Below the pieces are notes generated by a model. The model had not been told where the DNA came from. It saw only the letters and a program-made list of their open reading frames with translations, and did no database searches. From Verticillium longisporum (Eukaryota; Ascomycota; Sordariomycetes; Glomerellales; Plectosphaerellaceae): DNA of 64,000 nucleotides. The position numbers and the translations under genes were made by a program. The number at the start of each line of letters is the position of its first letter. Within the stretch, counting starts at the first letter, position 1. Shown here in pieces: positions 12,154-22,487 of the stretch. The stretch is taken from the NCBI GenBank assembly GCA_019188255.1, contig JAETXT010000010.1, positions 372,001-436,000 on the forward strand, given 5' to 3'.

Positions 12154-12755
12154 TGCTCGACCTCGCCGACGCCGAGCGTGAGCAGGAGTCGTGGTTCAAC
12201 CAGTCCGTCCGCGGCGCACAGGAGGAGAAGAAGGACCGTCACGTCCAATGGGCCGACTCGATTGTCGAGGACCCCGAGGAGGACTGGAACGCCGACGACG
12301 CCTCCTCCACATCCTCTTCCGACGAGTCCGAGTCCGACTCGGAAGATGACTACGACAGCGACGAGGAGGACGACATTGAGATGGCCGACGTCATGAGCCT
12401 CCGCCGCATCTCCTCCACCACCAAGCAGATCCCCATCCTCTCCGTCGACGAGGACGAGGACGACATGGAGGAGGACGACCTCGAGGAGGACTACGCTCAG
12501 CTCGAGCTCGTCCGCACATCCTCTCACTCCAACTCCCCACCCGATCTGGCCCACGACTCAGACTACTCTTCGGACGACGACGACGCCATGCCCCCTTCGC
12601 CTCCCAACACCATTCTCACCTTTTCTGAGAAGGACACCAAGCAAGAGCCCACCAGCGAACAGCAGCAACAACAACAAGACAGCCTCTACTCTGAGGGCTT
12701 CTACCTCCCCAGCAGGAACCCAGCCCGCCTCGTGTCCGCCATCTCCGTGTACTAG
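12030..12755 (+). CDS. Acidic conserved fungal protein, function unknown
   Basis: A 241-residue protein. Residues 1 to about 65 (MSITQTYYLAHKARAKL onward, through LVGHANLLDSLMLDLADAER) look helical and well ordered. The rest is strongly acidic with Ser/Asp/Glu runs (DESESDSEDDYDSDEED), a short Gln run (EQQQQQQD) and a closing segment EGFYLPSRNPARLVSAISVY. The ordered N-terminus plus acidic tail resembles an uncharacterised family seen in filamentous ascomycetes, but I cannot name a function. I chose the ATG at 12030 because the frame upstream to 11934 has no other ATG and reads as His/Pro-rich leader. No intron, signal peptide or membrane segment is visible. The low-complexity tail could be a chromatin or protein-interaction surface; that is speculation. 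Confidence 0.72.
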   Translation: MSITQTYYLAHKARAKLSTEAARADHDLRLLVGHANLLDSLMLDLADAEREQESWFNQSVRGAQEEKKDRHVQWADSIVEDPEEDWNADDASSTSSSDESESDSEDDYDSDEEDDIEMADVMSLRRISSTTKQIPILSVDEDEDDMEEDDLEEDYAQLELVRTSSHSNSPPDLAHDSDYSSDDDDAMPPSPPNTILTFSEKDTKQEPTSEQQQQQQDSLYSEGFYLPSRNPARLVSAISVY

Positions 12756-14160
12756 ACTGCACCGAGCAACGGTTACGACATTGACGACTCTTGTTTTGTT
12801 TACTCCTGCTTGAGCGACAGCGATTGGGGCATAGCGCGGCGTTTGTTTTTTCTTTTTCTTGTTCTCCGAGGATACCCAGACGGATCTCCAAAAGGCAGCA
12901 ATGCCCAAACTCTTTCACTTCTGTACATATATTGGATCGGCATGGATTGCATTAGGAAGAAAGAAAGCAATCACGGAAGCATGGAAACGGAATCACATCT
13001 CTCTCGGCTGCCGCTCCCCACGGGTCGAGTGGCAGTCTCATCATTTCTTGTCATCAGATAGTTTACACGCCCTCGAGTCGCTGCAGCGGCCGAGGTGAAA
13101 TCTCACTCTACAATTGAATACAGTTCAACAAACAACCCCCCTGCTCCTCCCCGCTCCTTCCTTTTGCGTTTGAAAGAAGAAAAAAAAGTGAAGTCACTGC
13201 CAATGCAACGCCAAAAGGGCTGCTAACGAGTCGCAGAAACGCTTCACGAGTCAATCACAGCGGTATGACTGCATAGGCAACTGCAATAGTCCAGCAAAAA
13301 GAAAAAAAAAAGTCGTGCCCCGCCCGACTTGCGGCACCCGCGGCCATCGGTCTTCGGCAACATAGCGTCCTCCGCCGGGCGGTCAAGGGGAGGGGCGTGT
13401 GCGGCCATGGCAAAATGAAAAACCCACCGGCACGCCAAGGGGGGGGGAGAAAGGAAGGAAAGAAAAGTCGCCAGGGCGCGCGGGACAGACCCCACCCACC
13501 CTGCCAGCCCAGCCCAGCGCCGACAGATCTCTCTCGCATCGTATCGACACACCCTCTCGACCCCACGCCTTTTTTCCAAACCTTGCCTGGTGCCTGTCTT
13601 GGTCAGGGAGCGTCTGATGAGCAATCACCGCCGGCTTTGTCAGACGCAGCCGAATCCGAGAGACCGCCCTCGTCTCACTGTTTCACGGCGGGGCCAGTGA
13701 GGATTTCCGCTTACCGACCACCTCACACACACCGCACACCCCCCGTCATCCATTCATGCCCCCCAAATCCCCCAAATATATACGACAAATACGACAAGGG
13801 GGTTTCTGCCTGACCTTTATTGCTTGGCCAATAATTGTAAAAGGCAGGGCGGGCGACGCGGGCTGGCAGGCTGGCAGGCAACGGGGGATACTGAAAGACA
13901 AAAATCCAGAGAACGGCGGAAGCGCACGTTTCTCTGTCTTGCCCAGTCAGTCTTTCCAGTCAGTTGTCGCTTGGGCCGCGTCGCCTTCGCCCTTTGCGGT
14001 CGTCGGTCAATGGCAGCACACCTCCCTTCCGCCGTTCCTCCGCCAATCGCATGGGGACACACAAGAAAGGCTGCCTGAACAGGCAGCATAGGAGGGAGGG
14101 GGGTGTGGCCTCAGCATAAGCTTAACAGTATATCTGGTTGGCGTTGCTATATCTCGTTTC

Positions 14161-14176
14161 TTTTTTTTTTTTTTTT
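14161..14176. repeat. T16 homopolymer
   Basis: Sixteen consecutive T in the 12.8-16.9 kb gap. Confidence 0.9.
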
Positions 14177-14622
14177 GCTGAATGCGGAGCAGCAAGCACG
14201 TTGGGGGCTGGCTGGATCATGACCGGTTTTACGACCTGACCTGACAGGCCGCTTTGATTGATTGTCTCGATTCGTTTGGCCCCTCTTGGATTCTATGTTA
14301 CTTTTCGACCGCTTTGCTGGCAAACAGGGCAACGGGCGGTGAGGGCAAAGGATTGGCTGGGGATGGATGTGCTGTCGACGTTGGGCTGCTCTGCTGAATG
14401 TTCTTGCTCTGTTATGAGCTGGGATGGCTTTGCTGCGCTGGACTGGGCTTGCATTTGCGGTCCTTGCGTTGGGCCATGCGTTTGCACCTGAGGGAGATTT
14501 CCCATTAATGCGGTAAAAGGGGTACTGTTCTTACTCGAACGTATTTGACTCGAACGATCAAAATGCATGACAATTTGGGGACTTGGTCAATCGGAGGCGC
14601 CGCACCAAAGCATGTATCATCT

Positions 14623-14648
14623 CACACGCGCGCGCACGCGCACACACA
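14623..14648. repeat. Alternating purine-pyrimidine run
   Basis: Alternating CA/CG steps (cacacgcgcgcgcacgcgca then cacaca), a composition able to form Z-DNA; intergenic. Confidence 0.75.
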
Positions 14649-16944
14649 GGAGCGACGCATCAAATAACCACTTACTCGAGCATGCCTTGCCATCAGCACT
14701 ACTGACTGACACAGCCTGCCTAGGAGTCCTGCATACAACGGCCAGCATGATTGCTATCGGTCAAGGCGATCAACCTGGCCGCGCAGGCTGACGTGGACGG
14801 CGCGACCGTGGCGCTTCAAGCGATGGATTGGAGATTGCCTGAATGATGAACGCTGTGGCTAGGTTTGACACTTGGCTGGCAATTCAACCGGATACAGAGC
14901 AGGTGGTTGGAGGATAAAGCTGCCGGACGATATACCAGTGCACATCACAGTCAGTAGAACAGAAGCAACAACAAGCGCTCGAGACGAACCATCGGCCCTT
15001 TTTGGCAGAACTGAGGCCGGTCTTTTTCCCAGATACAAGGGCATGCGAGTTGCAGTGCAGTGCAGCAGCCCTCTGGCGGAGGAACGGCGGGTTTCGTGTC
15101 CTGCGGCTCGCGAGCTGCTCCTGTTGGGGCCCCTGGACTGGGCTGGGGATGATGGAGGGGTGTCTCTGTCTCGGTCCCACTCGGGTGCCGCGGATGGCGT
15201 TGGTGATCACCCGGCCTTTGCGCCGTGGGCTTTGACGTTATCGTTCGTTATCTGTACGTTCGACTCGACCTTGCTGGAGAGTACGAGACATGCATCCTTG
15301 GGGAATGAGAGAGTTGTTTCGAGACGACGACGGAGGATCACACCATCCTCCAGCGTGACCACTCACTATGCTTCTCCCGTACTCGTTGGCCCGGTCACAG
15401 GCAAAAGCCAAGTACAGATAAGCATGACCCCTTATCAGATGCCAATGGTATCACCAGGCGGGTTCTGCCTGACGTGTAGAGCCCGCCCTTTCCTCGCGAA
15501 TAACAACATGCTCCCGCCCTTTCTCAGTATCAGTGTGCACCATGGGCGTGGCGTGGAGGGCGGTGAAGCCTGTTGGGGAGCGCTGCAGGTGACACGCGAG
15601 ACAATGTCTCTCCTCGCCGTGCGCATGTCTCGACTGTCTGCCTTGTCTGTCTGAGTGAAGCATAACAGCCGAGAGTCATCACAGGCTCGCAGGTACCCAT
15701 CACCAATGGGATCGGACCGGAACCTTTCGCAGAGTCGAACCTTGATGGGGACCGAGTTCGGTCTCGGCTGCCGTGATCTCCTCCCGGTTGCGGGTGCGGG
15801 GGCAACAGAGAGCTGTGGAGACTGATGAGGCCCCGTCGTCTCGATCAACGCAGCCCATCGATCGCTGGAGCGGATACTTGTCGAGAGTCCAGGCCCATCG
15901 GGGTGTGCTGTTGCCGGGGACACTGAGGTCACGGAAACATTCTTGCTTGCCTCGGCGGGGGGTTTCATGATGAACTCTACGACGCGGCCTACTTGGCAAA
16001 TCGCCGCCCATGTCGAAACTTGTTGAATCTTGATTGTTTGTCGTTGACAGGCAGGGTGGGGGGAGGGGGGTGTGGTATGCTTGAGGACGACCCTGTATGA
16101 GGCGCGGAGTGGATGAGCCAGCTTCGATTGACAAGTTGTCTCAGGCCACGTTCTCCCATCCAGTGATGCACCTTGGTCCCATCACGGTGGGCAGATGACG
16201 GGCGGGCCGTCACGGGTCTAGACTCTGTGAGCACCAGATGCAAGGGCACGAGGCAGCAGCAGCGGCAGGTCGTAACAAGCACCGGCGGCCATCATGGTAC
16301 AAATCGCCGTGGCGGGAAGGATGCTTGGCCGCGGAGTTCATCGCCAGCATGTCCGAGATCCATTTCTGTTGCGGAGATCAAAGCAGATCGGGAATCTGGC
16401 AGCTGTGGCAGGCCCTGGCCACCATCTGTCACGAAGCGGAATGCCTGATCGAGCTGGACGGGTGATGACTCAACACCCGTCGCGGTGTCGGGCTTTGGCA
16501 GGATGCCGACCACCGATCAATCTGTGGCAGGGGCCTCGCTTGGTCAGACAGGCAGTGGGTGGCAGTTGCGATGGACCCTGAATAAGGTACAGTACGTCGG
16601 ACCTGCCACGCACAGACCAGGCCATCCGAGAGTTCCTTCCGTCAGACTCAAAGCTCCAGTCGCCAGGGCAGCTGCCAATCACCAGCCGAACCTTCCGCAG
16701 AGCTTGAAGAGGGGGGGGGCAAACGGAAGCTTCGTGCCTCACGTCATTGCATCGTCGCTGCCATTTGGACTCTGCCTCTCTACAGTCACACCTCCCAAGG
16801 CTTGCGACATCCCACACCCGGGCAACTTCCGGACACCGAGCAACGAACGTTTCGACCCTCGCATCGGGTCCTCCATCGTTCGAATCACATGCCGCTGATG
16901 CATCATCATCAGTAAACATCCCCAAACCACATAGCACCATCACC

Positions 16945-18076
16945 ATGCGACCCCTCTTCCGCTCAGCAGCCCCGGCACCATCCGCCTGCCGCCTGCTCCC
17001 CCGCCGTCCATTCTCCTCTTCGGCTTGCAGATCATCTCTTCCCCCTCCCCGCCTCCGGCCGCCTACGCCCCCTCCCTTCCCGACGCCTCATCTCCGTCTC
17101 GGGCCCCGACACGGCCAAGTTCCTACAAGGCGTCATCACCGCCAACATCAACGCACCGGGGCCCCTCTATGCTGCCTTTCTCACCGCCACCGGCCGCATC
17201 CTCAACGACGTCTTCATCTACCCCGACACCCTTGCCATTGGCGCCGGCGCCCCCGAAACGAGCTTCCTCATCGAGGCTGACGCCGAGCAGGCCCCCGTCC
17301 TCGCAAAGCACATTCGCCGCTACAAGCTGCGTGCCAAATTCGATGTTCGCCTCCTCGACGACTCGGACGCCCGCGTGTGGCACCTCTGGAACGACGCCTC
17401 GCCTGATCCGCCAGCGCAGTCCACCGCCGCGGGGGACCTGATGCCCGACCGCCGCGCCCCGGGCATGGGCTACCGCCTTGTGCGCAAGGGGGACGCCGCG
17501 CCGGCACTGGATCTCGAGCAGGTCGATGAGCAGGCGTACACGCTGCGGCGGTACCTACGTGGCGTGGCCGAGGGCCAGGGCGAGATGCTGCGGGAGCATG
17601 CGCTGCCGCAGGAGAGCAACCTCGACTACATGGGCGGCATCGAATACCACAAGGGCTGCTATGTCGGCCAAGAGCTGACCATCCGGACGAAGCACCGGGG
17701 TGTCGTGCGCAAGAGGATTCTGCCGTGCGTCTTGTATAACGAGGGGGATGCCATGCCAACCGAGCTTGCGTACCGGGACCATGGCGTGGATGCCAGTGTC
17801 ATACCGCGGGAGGCCAAGATTGAGTCTTGCAGCAAGAGGGCCAGGAATCCGGGCAAGTGGCTCAGCGGCATCGGCAATGTTGGCCTGGCTTTGTGTAGAC
17901 TCGAGACGCTGACGGATCTAGCGGGGCCGTTGCCGACTTCTTCGTACCAGCCGACCGACGAGTTCAAGGTCGAGTGGACGGCAGACGATGCGACGAACAG
18001 CCTCAAGGTCAAGGCCTTTGTGCCAGACTGGCTGAGGCAGTCTCTCGAGGCAGCACCGCCACAAAACGCAACGTAG
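16945..18076 (+). CDS. caf17: Mitochondrial Fe-S assembly factor CAF17/IBA57 (YgfZ/GcvT-like)
   Basis: Folate-binding GcvT-fold protein of the mitochondrial matrix, known to help mature [4Fe-4S] proteins such as aconitase and lipoate synthase with the ISA proteins. The N-terminus MRPLFRSAAPAPSACRLLP is Arg/Ser/Ala-rich, a typical presequence. The body reads RRLISVSGPDTAKFLQGV, GRILNDVFIYPD and MGYRLVRKGD, then the family signature KGCYVGQELTIRTKHRG with its conserved Cys near 17660, and GIGNVGLALCRLE near the end. Odd feature: the ATG frame and the body frame differ by one base. The change must fall between about 17015 and 17075, inside a C-rich segment (cttccccctccccgcc), and no intron fits. 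Dropping one base gives 376 residues. Convergent with cwf23, 127 bp apart. Confidence 0.87.
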
Positions 18077-18203
18077 CATGTGGACAGTAAGCCAATGTAC
18101 ATCACCATGTAGAATGTGAAAGTAGAGAAAATGGTGGGGGTATCAATTCATTTCAAGTCTCATCCCGAGACTCTCAGTTGTGGCAGCTTTTTGGGTATCA
18201 TGT

Positions 18204-18968
18204 CTATGCCGTTGTGCCGTCCTCCTCCGCAGTGCCTGCCGCCGTCTCTTGCGCCGCCGCGAGCTTGGCAGCATCCCGCTTCTTCTGCACCGCGATCATC
18301 CTTGCCTTGAGGTCCTCCCACTTGGGCGCCTTGCCCTCGCCGCCGTTTGTCTTGGGAGCGTCTTTGGACTCCGTCTCCGGCGGCAGCTCGCCCCTCTTCC
18401 GCGCCTTCCTGCCCGCCTCGCTTCTCCTCCTCGCCTCAAGCCTCGGCCGCAGCTCCTGTATCCTCTCATCGCCCTCGTCCTCCTCGCGGTTCCTCTTCTC
18501 CTCGGCCTCGCGCCGGAACCGCTCATCCTCCTCCGCCCGCCGCCTCCGCAGCTCCTCCCCCATGCGCGCCTTCTCCCGCTCGAGCTCCCTCCTCTTCTCC
18601 TCCTGCTCGTCCCTGCGCCTCTTGGCCTCGCCCTCGGCCGCCTCGAGCTCGTCAATCATGCGCTTGCGCGCGCCCTGCACCTGCGCCCTCTCGGCGGCCC
18701 GCAGCGCCTGCGCCTCGCGCCCGCGGTCGTAGGCGCCGCGCGCCGTCGCGTCGAGGAGCACATCGCGCGCCGACTCGAGCAGCGCCCACTTTTCCGGGTC
18801 AAAGGCGTCGCCGGCCTTGTCGGGGTGGTGGAGGAGCGACGACTTGCGCCACGCGCGGTGGATCTGCTTCGCGTCTGTCGTCGCCGGGTCGAGGGCGATG
18901 AGGGCGTAGAGGTCTATGTTTTGGGACGCGTACTCGGTTGCCTTTTTGGTGAGATCTTTGGTGTCCAT
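18204..18968 (-). CDS. cwf23: DnaJ-domain protein, Cwf23/DNAJC17-like splicing factor
   Basis: A 254-residue J-domain protein. The J domain is N-terminal (residues about 17-80): IDLYALIALDPATTDAKQI, RAWRKSSLLHHPDKAGD with the HPD triad that stimulates Hsp70, then ESARDVLLDATARGAYDRGR. It continues with RKRMIDELEAAEGEAKRR and a long charged coiled coil rich in Glu and Arg to about residue 190, and ends with APKWEDLKARMIAVQKKRD. J domain followed directly by RKRM..LE and a coiled coil is the pattern of spliceosome-associated Cwf23/DNAJC17. An RRM, which some relatives have, is not seen. The ATG at 18968 is the first in the frame; the open frame upstream of it has no ATG. The tail faces caf17. 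A generic DnaJ protein is the alternative. Confidence 0.85.
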   Translation of the reverse strand: MDTKDLTKKATEYASQNIDLYALIALDPATTDAKQIHRAWRKSSLLHHPDKAGDAFDPEKWALLESARDVLLDATARGAYDRGREAQALRAAERAQVQGARKRMIDELEAAEGEAKRRRDEQEEKRRELEREKARMGEELRRRRAEEDERFRREAEEKRNREEDEGDERIQELRPRLEARRRSEAGRKARKRGELPPETESKDAPKTNGGEGKAPKWEDLKARMIAVQKKRDAAKLAAAQETAAGTAEEDGTTA

Positions 18969-21889
18969 TGTGGTGGGCGCCCTGGGGCAGGATACGTCTG
19001 TTCGTGTGTGCTGTTGTTCGTTTTGGAGGAGTGGAATGGTCAAGTTTACTTGGTCTTAACTTGCAACGGGCCTTTGCTCTTTGGATGACGATAAGGTGCT
19101 GATTAGATTTGGCTGTGGTTATGTAATCATTACTTGGACTTGGTCTCTCGATACAGTGGCATGGCCAGTCTGTGGTGACTTCTAGGCATGTAAACCATGC
19201 AGCGGCTGTTACGAAAAGAGGCTTATAGGTGTCTTGTGGGGCTTCATTGCATTTATTTCATGTGAAGTACTGGAATCTGGGTGGTTGTCTTGTTGTGAGT
19301 ACTTGATTCCGCAGGGTGTTGATTTTTCGGGGAGCTAACTACAACTCGTATCGAATGCTGGATTTTTGTCGCCGGCTTCGCTGTTGTTTCAGTAGCGTGG
19401 TGACCTTGACTGACTAGATATTCATCTTTGAACATGAACTCCGGGCTCTCGCTATCAGAGCCAGTTGGGTAAACTGATAACGAGAATCACTAATAATTAG
19501 TGGACTAGCTATCCCACGTTGGAGTCCGAAGGTGAAGTTCTCCGATAAATTGCCAGAAGACGTTGTTCTTATAGCTAGCCACAACATCGTACGGATCCTA
19601 TAGGTGTCAGTCACGAAGAACTGGCCTGTATGGGGTACAGACTTGGCAGGCGCAAGAATGGGGAAACGAAATGCGCCTGGGCATCATGACAGTTTCCGTG
19701 CAATGTGAACTTGAATTGGGCACAAAGTCTGAAGATTCGAATCACCAGCTCATTTGAACCGCTGCGTACACGAGATTCTTGATACGGCCGATCCTGATGC
19801 AATGTGATGCTTCAAGTGTCAAAGCAGCATATAGCGGCCATGTTGCAGGCTACAATAAAATAGCGTATTGCTTTTTGCAACACTATGGAGGGTCGTCTAT
19901 CCCATCTTCCCTGCAATCCCCGCCGAGTACTCTAACACTGTGGTCCTCCGGTACTTTTCGTCAAGCCATACTCGTAAACGTGGTAATTACACACCATTGT
20001 AGATTGCCATCGGGATCGTCTCACGGTTGTTCCTCGCTTGTGTGACCGTAGGTTGATGAGGATTGACGTCGTATCGGGTCCGTACATTTTTTGACTGCTC
20101 GTAGCCATCATATGGCGAGCCTTCTCCGTGTTCGATTCTTGTCCTCTCTGGCGATGCATAAACAGCCTGCGGGAAGCATTCATTAGCTCAGGAGAGTTTG
20201 GAGTCAATGTGCGGACACTTATCAGCCAAGGGCACTTATCTCTCACCTTGAGAGTCGATCATCCCTGTCCCTCCTATACATGATGGCTGTTATTACAAGA
20301 AGAACAAGGCAGCCAAGGGCCCATGCGCGTCGAAAAATCTGGGTTCATTTCTCGTCTATATTTATATTCAGACAGAATCCGAGGCTATGGAGCCACAGAT
20401 CTATAGGCCGTGCTATTCTATTCAGGTGTGTGCAGTCGACGAATTCTCCTATGGGTGCGCTGCGGGAAAGGTTGATATTCAGAGGCCGAGGTATTCTACG
20501 ATGAGGCCATGCCATCCGTGACACCATCAGCCACCAGCTCCTTTATCGAAAGGCTTGGCAGTCTAGCAAGAGGCTGGCGCCACGTGAGGCTGTAGATGAA
20601 CCCCGGAAATCCCGGCCCATAGTCACATGAACATGCCAAAACCCCAGATTGAGCACGACGATCGTGGTGCATATCGCGCCCGGCAAAGCTGACTGATCAG
20701 CTGAGACATGCAGGGCTCGCATGTTTTTCAGACGATTTCGACTGCTCATGCTGTTTGACGAAAAAGGAGGGGCTCTCCTTTTTCGTAGATCATCGTCTTT
20801 CAATAGAACCAAACTCCCCCCAGCCAAGAAGTTGCGCGACAAGAATTGAAACGCCTATCCATCGCGAACAAGAGGAGCAGGAAAAGAAGTCCGTCTTCGT
20901 CTTGAAGCAAACCATAGCCGAAACAGTACAATGCAACAGGCCAAGAGGCCAAGCCAGGCCAAGATGGGTGGTGAGAGAGAGTCTGGGAAGCGGCCGATCG
21001 GTCGACGCGGAGGGAACCATGCTCGCAATCCAGCAAGCCGCTGACCACTCAGATGACCAAGACAGGCCAGGAAAGCAAGGAAGCCGGGGGCGACAGCGCG
21101 GGCGCCCGCCGATAAGGGCCGGGGAGCGTTCCCCGGAGTTGGCTCTAGTGCCGTGGTGCATGGGGATTGGCGTTGGGGCGAGTCCCCAGAAGCCCGTGTG
21201 ATGGCTTGGATGGCCAGAGAAGGGGGAAAGCTTGATCAGCAAATCATGGCCGGTCATGTCGTTAGATGAAGGCTGTGCTCGGTGACTGACTTGATCGGCC
21301 GGTTGACTGCATGATTGGGAGAGGCGGAGCTTCGTCCCATGGCATCGGAAGGTTTGGGCGGCCAGAAAGGGGTGGATGCAGAACCAGGGTCGGCAGGGGG
21401 CAGGAAAGAAAGTAGATCTGGGGTTGGGAGGAGGAATCCAAGGGGCGTTCGAACGTGACAGCGTTGAAGGTTCAGAGAGTCAGTTCCAGCTGAGTACGAA
21501 GAAGCATGTAGGGGGATGACGCAGAAGCAAGTATGAGAAGCTCGGGCTGGACGCATCGATGGGGCGAGCACAGCCCATGGAGCTATCGAGCCATTCCAGG
21601 CATCAGACGAGGTATAACAAAGCATATCCCCAGAGCAGTCTGCCCGTAGGTGTCTGGTTTTTTGGCTCCTCCATCACCAGACCATAAGAAGGAAGCATAG
21701 TTTCTGCAAAAACGTTTGGTGCCATCCTTTTCCAACGAAGCGAGATACAAATACATACAAACCACCAACTACCTACACACCAACGTACCACCGAAACCAG
21801 CAGTGAGGATTCTACAGCAATTATCGGCTTGGGTAACCACCAACCGTGACCAACCTTGACACAAAAAAAAACAACAACCAAAAATCACA
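18969..21889. other. Gene-poor, relatively AT-rich stretch
   Basis: About 2.9 kb with no supported gene. The 19.1-20.5 kb part is visibly more AT-rich than its surroundings and its frames are very short, as in decayed or repeat-derived DNA, but no transposon motif or terminal repeat was found. The A/C-rich segment 21740-21889 looks like a leader of the small gene at 21890. Confidence 0.45.
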
Positions 21890-22144
21890 ATGCCCTCATC
21901 AGACAGCAACAGACTCTGGGACATGGGCTGCGAGCGACGGGGTTCGGCAGAGTCAACGAGCTCGACATCGTCGACATACAGCGCGGCCGACATGGACCTG
22001 ATGCTGCAAAGGCGAGGTGCGGCGTGCGGGGAAGCGCTGTACCGCCACCAGCGGTTCCCTCCCAGCAGGACGTTCACAGGGGCTTCAGGGGCTTCAGGGG
22101 CTAGGCCGGATGGCGATAGCGTGGCGGTATCTTATCGGCAATGA
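21890..22144 (+). CDS. Possible small protein, 84 residues, unknown
   Basis: ATG in a favourable context (tcacaATGccc) after an A/C-rich stretch typical of fungal leaders. The product starts MPSSDSNRLWDMGCERRG, continues with a Ser/Thr-rich run (SAESTSSTSSTYSAADMD), then LMLQRRGAACGEALYRHQRF, and ends with a Gly-Ala-Ser repeat made from a 9-nt tandem repeat (ggggcttca, 22077-22104). The middle part looks like a short amphipathic helix. No signal peptide or domain is seen. Length and lack of a second line of evidence leave this uncertain; it might also be the first exon of a longer gene. Confidence 0.4.
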   Translation: MPSSDSNRLWDMGCERRGSAESTSSTSSTYSAADMDLMLQRRGAACGEALYRHQRFPPSRTFTGASGASGARPDGDSVAVSYRQ

Positions 22145-22268
22145 CAACTCAGTGCTTGTGCCCCACAAGAGGCACAAACCCCCCCACACGTGCCTTCGCG
22201 ACTGAATTGAGTGAAGCACAGCGCCATCATCAGTGGTTGTCGCGTCCCTTTCCAGCCTTGCCAGCCCA

Positions 22269-22368
22269 CCTTGACTTTTTAGCCTTGACTTTTTAGCCTT
22301 GACTTTTTAGCCTTGCCGTCCTAGCCTTGCCTTCCTAGCCTTGCCTTCCAGCCGTGCCTTCCTAGCCT
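22269..22368 (+). repeat. Degenerate tandem repeat in the trz1 promoter
   Basis: About seven copies of a 14-nt unit: first ccttgactttttag, then the variants ccttgccgtcctag and ccttgccttcctag. It ends about 120 bp before the trz1 ATG, in the promoter or leader. Confidence 0.85.
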
Positions 22369-22487
22369 ATATCCCTCCTGCAGCTGCATTTTTAGTAGTG
22401 GTCCCTCTTTTTTGTAGACACTCCAGTCTGCCTTTTTCGTGATACCCCTCCGCCTTCCATTCTCCGTCGACCATCCCCTCGACCTCC

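Larger units (their letters stand above)
12756..16944. other. Gene-poor stretch
   Basis: About 4.2 kb with no supported gene. The longest open frame (14872-15654, plus) starts at TTG, has no recognisable domain and is overlapped by equally long frames on the other strand, so I left it out. Contains a T16 run and a CA/CG alternating run. The last few hundred bases upstream of 16945 are the likely caf17 promoter. Confidence 0.5.

Noticed and set aside
14872..15654. 260-codon open frame on the plus strand
   Set aside because: Starts at TTG, has no domain or protein-like pattern, and overlapping frames of similar length exist on the minus strand.
18969..20540. RIP-degraded transposon in the AT-richer stretch
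   Set aside because: No remaining transposase or reverse-transcriptase motif and no terminal repeats could be found by eye; composition alone is not enough.
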